A DNA stretch of 33,192 nt from an uncultured bacterium (GTDB taxonomy: Bacteria; Cyanobacteriota; Vampirovibrionia; Gastranaerophilales; Gastranaerophilaceae). The stretch lies in NCBI GenBank assembly GCA_902796305.1, contig CADBOJ010000043.1, positions 1 through 33,192 of the forward strand. Direction: 5' to 3'. The stretch's first letter is position 1. Every line of letters begins with the position of its first letter. A program made the translations under genes and the position numbers. Shown here piece after piece: positions 31,441 through 33,192 of the stretch. The notes below the pieces were generated by a model. The model did no database searches. It saw nothing but the letters and a program-made list of their open reading frames with translations, and was not told the origin of the DNA.

Positions 31441-32697
31441 ATGGCAGGAATTGAAAAATTAGTTACTAACGGTTTACAAGTTGCACAATCTGCTATTCAA
31501 AAATCGGGCGGTGTATTATCTGCTGCAACAAAACCAATAGAAGCAGGCTCTGAAAAATTAACTAATGCTTTGGATGGTCTTGCAGCTAGCAATTCTGCTT
31601 TAATTAAAAAATCATCAATTCCGGAACTTGTTGATGAAACAATTGAATTATTAAATGGTTGCACCAAAAAACCTTTAAATCAAGATTTAAGCAATTTATC
31701 ACCAAAGAATATGGTTTTGGTTCATATGACAGATTTTTATCCACAAGACGGAAAAATATTATGTTCCAGAAGTTTTGGCATAACTCCAGATGGTTTATCT
31801 AAGCCAAGAACATCCGTTCATTTTACAGTTAATAATATTTCGCCCGAATTATTTGGTGATCCATCTTGGGCAGATAAAAAGTTTGGTATTATTATGCCAT
31901 CAGATAGAATTTTTCAACAAAGCAATAATGCTAAGTTATTGGGCGGAGTTCCAGATGATTTCATGTTGTCTGGTGATGTCAAAATTCCAAGTGGAAGTTT
32001 TATAGTAAAACATAATCCAGATATTCCACAAGGAAAACTTAAAGTAACTAATTTGGTTAATTCTGACGGAATTACGATAATTGAAACAAGCAATGAAAAC
32101 ATGAATGAAACAATTCCTGCGATTATTAAAAAACTAGGATTTTCTACAATTGAAACGGATTCATATAATGCAGCAAAAACGAAAAACTGGCAAGAATTTT
32201 TAAATAAACATGGGTTAAATTTATGTTTTCACCAATCATCGCCTTGGGGAAGAGCAGAAGGGCTAATTGATTGGATAGCAGCCCTAGGAGCACAAAAAAA
32301 CTCGTGGCAATATAGTGTAAATGAAAAAATGTATCAAGGCTTAATGCAATTTAACTTACCAGACAAATATTTTGCAAAGAATGGTAATGGATATAATTTT
32401 GATTACCAAACCTGTTTTTTAGATATGATAGAACAAATAAAACAAGAATTTCCAAAAGAAAAAATTTCATATGACATAGATAAACTATCAAAAATCATTA
32501 GAGAATCAAAAAATCCTTCCATAGCAATGGATAAAATAAAAAGCAGTTTGAAATTAACATCTTTAATGGCATATGATGATCTTCTTCAAACTGAATCTCA
32601 ATTTACATTTATGCAAATATTGGATAAATTCATATTAACTTCGACTGAACAAGGTAAAAAAGCATTGTTAAATAAACTTTGTATTAATCAATTTTGA
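31441..32697 (+). CDS. Uncharacterised 418 aa protein of foreign codon use
   Basis: No family recognised with confidence. Residues 1-60 are Ala/Ser/Gly-rich and helical (LVTNGLQVAQSAIQKSGGVL then SAATKPIEAGSEKLTNALDG). The middle has NMVLVHMTDFYPQDGKILCS (90-109; H95-x-T97), KPRTSVHFTVNN (121-132) and FGIIMPSDRI (148-157), followed by IPSGSFIVKH; this H-x-T then [RT]SVHFT layout could be an NAD-dependent or hydrolase-like fold but is not proven. Later parts are helical. Codon use differs sharply from its neighbours: 13 of 19 prolines are CCA, against 0 of 16 in gltX. No Shine-Dalgarno precedes the ATG, which directly follows TATAAT. Flanked by near-identical 16-bp repeats. Probably acquired. 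Confidence 0.65.
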   Translation: MAGIEKLVTNGLQVAQSAIQKSGGVLSAATKPIEAGSEKLTNALDGLAASNSALIKKSSIPELVDETIELLNGCTKKPLNQDLSNLSPKNMVLVHMTDFYPQDGKILCSRSFGITPDGLSKPRTSVHFTVNNISPELFGDPSWADKKFGIIMPSDRIFQQSNNAKLLGGVPDDFMLSGDVKIPSGSFIVKHNPDIPQGKLKVTNLVNSDGITIIETSNENMNETIPAIIKKLGFSTIETDSYNAAKTKNWQEFLNKHGLNLCFHQSSPWGRAEGLIDWIAALGAQKNSWQYSVNEKMYQGLMQFNLPDKYFAKNGNGYNFDYQTCFLDMIEQIKQEFPKEKISYDIDKLSKIIRESKNPSIAMDKIKSSLKLTSLMAYDDLLQTESQFTFMQILDKFILTSTEQGKKALLNKLCINQF

Positions 32698-32827
32698 TAA
32701 AATATTCCGACCTTTTTCAAAACTTCCAACCAATATAAAAATTTTTAATTAAATTACATCATTTTTTAATATCATTCACCCAACGAAAAATCATATCCTG
32801 TGAAAGATGATGCCTAAGGGGTGCAAT

Positions 32828-33038
32828 ATGACTAAAACCCTTATGTGGACAAAATTAGGACAAAAAATTTAAAAATTTGGACTTGTTGGTACAAAAAATG
32901 GACTTTCAGGACTTTAGATATGATTATTCGTATGAAACTTCCAACCGCCAAACCCTTTACACACAGCCGATTGAGGCGAAAAAAATCATTTCAAGTGAAA
33001 AATACACTGTCCTGAAAAAATACATTAAAGGACATTAA
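32828..33038 (+). pseudogene. Probable frameshifted small gene
   Basis: AAGGGG (32816-32821) stands 6 nt before an ATG at 32828, an unusually strong site, but the frame ends after 14 codons (MTKTLMWTKLGQKI). Removing one A from the A6 run (32862-32867) would join it to an open frame that continues to 33038 (about 69 aa; it includes MDFQDFRYDYSYETSN and KKIISSEKYTVLKKYIKGH). The downstream frame also has its own ATG at 32898 (46 aa) with no Shine-Dalgarno. Directly followed by a hairpin terminator. No family recognised. It could be a pseudogene, slippage-controlled gene or sequence error. Confidence 0.4.
32917..32932. repeat. 16-bp direct repeat, right copy
   Basis: GATATGATTATTCGTA; one mismatch to 31378-31393. 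It lies inside the frameshifted small gene, 220 bp after the 418 aa gene. Confidence 0.45.
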
Positions 33039-33040
33039 AA

Positions 33041-33062
33041 AAAGAGCCTAAAAAGGCTCTTT
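33041..33062. terminator. Hairpin terminator, stronger on the minus strand
   Basis: Perfect 8-bp stem AAAGAGCC (33041-33048) / GGCTCTTT (33055-33062), 6-nt loop. On the minus strand it ends in a T7 run; on the plus strand the tail is TTTAATAA. It can end the small gene (plus) and minus-strand transcripts from the right. Confidence 0.7.
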
Positions 33063-33071
33063 AATAAATTT

Positions 33072-33151
33072 GGGCCCGGAGACTCTGCCGAGCAAAAGGC
33101 AGGACACCCTGCGTTTTGCGAGAGGGGAGAACCTTGGTGAGAATCCCTCCG
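33072..33151 (-). ncRNA. GC-rich structured element, unassigned RNA (tRNA-like ends)
   Basis: This segment is about 60% GC in a genome near one-third GC. Pairings: CGGAG (33077-33081) with CTCCG (33147-33151) closing the element; hairpin GCAAAA+GCAGG / CCTGC+TTTTGC (33092-33119) with one G-G mismatch and an ACAC loop; GAGGG (33122-33126) with CCCTC (33145-33149) as an alternative. On the minus strand its 3' end reads CTCCGGGCCCA just before a terminator, like a tRNA 3' end, but no canonical T arm or anticodon arm fits. Strand is chosen from the terminator; identity unknown. Confidence 0.3.
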
Positions 33152-33156
33152 AATAT

Positions 33157-33180
33157 TAAAAAACTCCCAACAATGGGAGT
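33157..33180 (-). terminator. Rho-independent terminator on the minus strand
   Basis: Perfect 7-bp stem 33163-33169 / 33174-33180 with 4-nt loop and a T6 run on the minus strand (33157-33162), presumably ending a gene to the right of the window. Confidence 0.65.
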
Positions 33181-33192
33181 AAAGTTTGGGCC

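Larger units (their letters stand above)
32698..33192. other. Right-end region: repeats, broken small gene, structured element
   Basis: No intact gene of known family. It holds a 12-bp direct repeat AAACTTCCAACC (32720-32731 and 32935-32946), the interrupted frame 32828-33038, the right copy of the 16-bp repeat, two hairpins with minus-strand T runs, and the GC-rich element 33072-33151. The last 8 bp (TTTGGGCC, 33185-33192) repeat 33069-33076, so a second similar unit may continue outside the window. Confidence 0.5.

Noticed and set aside
32840-32915. Repeated GGAC spacing as a CRISPR or iteron array
   Set aside because: The units are 4 bp, irregularly spaced, and partly explained by codons; no constant repeat or spacer length.
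33122-33151. Resemblance to the GGGAAxxxGGTGxxAATCC core of a cobalamin riboswitch
   Set aside because: No B12 box and no downstream gene or expression platform in the window; the similarity covers only a few bases.

Overview
The window is AT-rich bacterial chromosome, mostly housekeeping genes with a few lineage-specific ones. Gene content (4Fe-4S GltD-like oxidoreductase, RuvB, GltX, AspS, Pth, MazG, AroA, SpeE, a DUF374 acyltransferase, CsaB-type pyruvyl transferase, pilin-like protein, WhiG/FliA-type sigma factor) points to a diderm-type bacterium. The short lineage-specific proteins with N-termini such as MRINPITNFNF and the codon preferences resemble uncultured gut Gastranaerophilales (Melainabacteria/Vampirovibrionia). 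That placement is an inference from family resemblance, not from a search.

Layout. 1-2.2 kb: 3'-truncated Cof-type HAD phosphatase (-) and GltD-like oxidoreductase (+). 2.2-4.8 kb: small charged protein, a candidate ADP-ribosyltransferase-fold protein, a secreted protein and a HAD hydrolase. 4.8-8.3 kb: minus-strand operon speE-aroA-85 aa protein-DUF4145-like tail-anchored protein-55 aa protein. 8.4-9.5 kb: small protein and a pilin-like gene broken at an A8 run. 9.5-11.7 kb: overlapping SDR and radical SAM genes (-). 11.9-14.1 kb: DtxR-family regulator with a Cys-rich tail, divergent from an orphan bioB with a near-palindrome at its transcription start, then mazG. 14.2-19.6 kb: ion transporter-ruvB (+) and ZIP transporter / csaB / DUF374 / 120 aa protein (-). 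19.7-23.2 kb: secreted coiled-coil protein, sigma factor, 128 aa protein, gltX. 23.3-26.4 kb: pth-aspS-glycosyltransferase on the minus strand. 26.6-30.8 kb: XRE regulator, LysM membrane protein, and a divergent pair (acyltransferase; radical SAM/SPASM) sharing a Rossmann-like module. 30.8-33.2 kb: an accessory-looking region with a degenerate CAT-anticodon tRNA-like sequence, a 418 aa gene of foreign codon use flanked by 16-bp near-identical repeats, a probably frameshifted small gene, and a GC-rich structured element between hairpins.

The most interesting points are: (1) the 240 aa protein at 2700-3422 carrying HxT...Y...E elements of the PARP/ART fold; (2) two N-terminal Rossmann-like repeats fused to a radical SAM/SPASM enzyme, with the same module on the divergent acyltransferase; (3) at least five genes with a -10 hexamer 6-7 nt before the start codon and no Shine-Dalgarno, suggesting leaderless mRNAs; (4) the accessory region at the right end; (5) a pilin broken by one base in a poly-A run.
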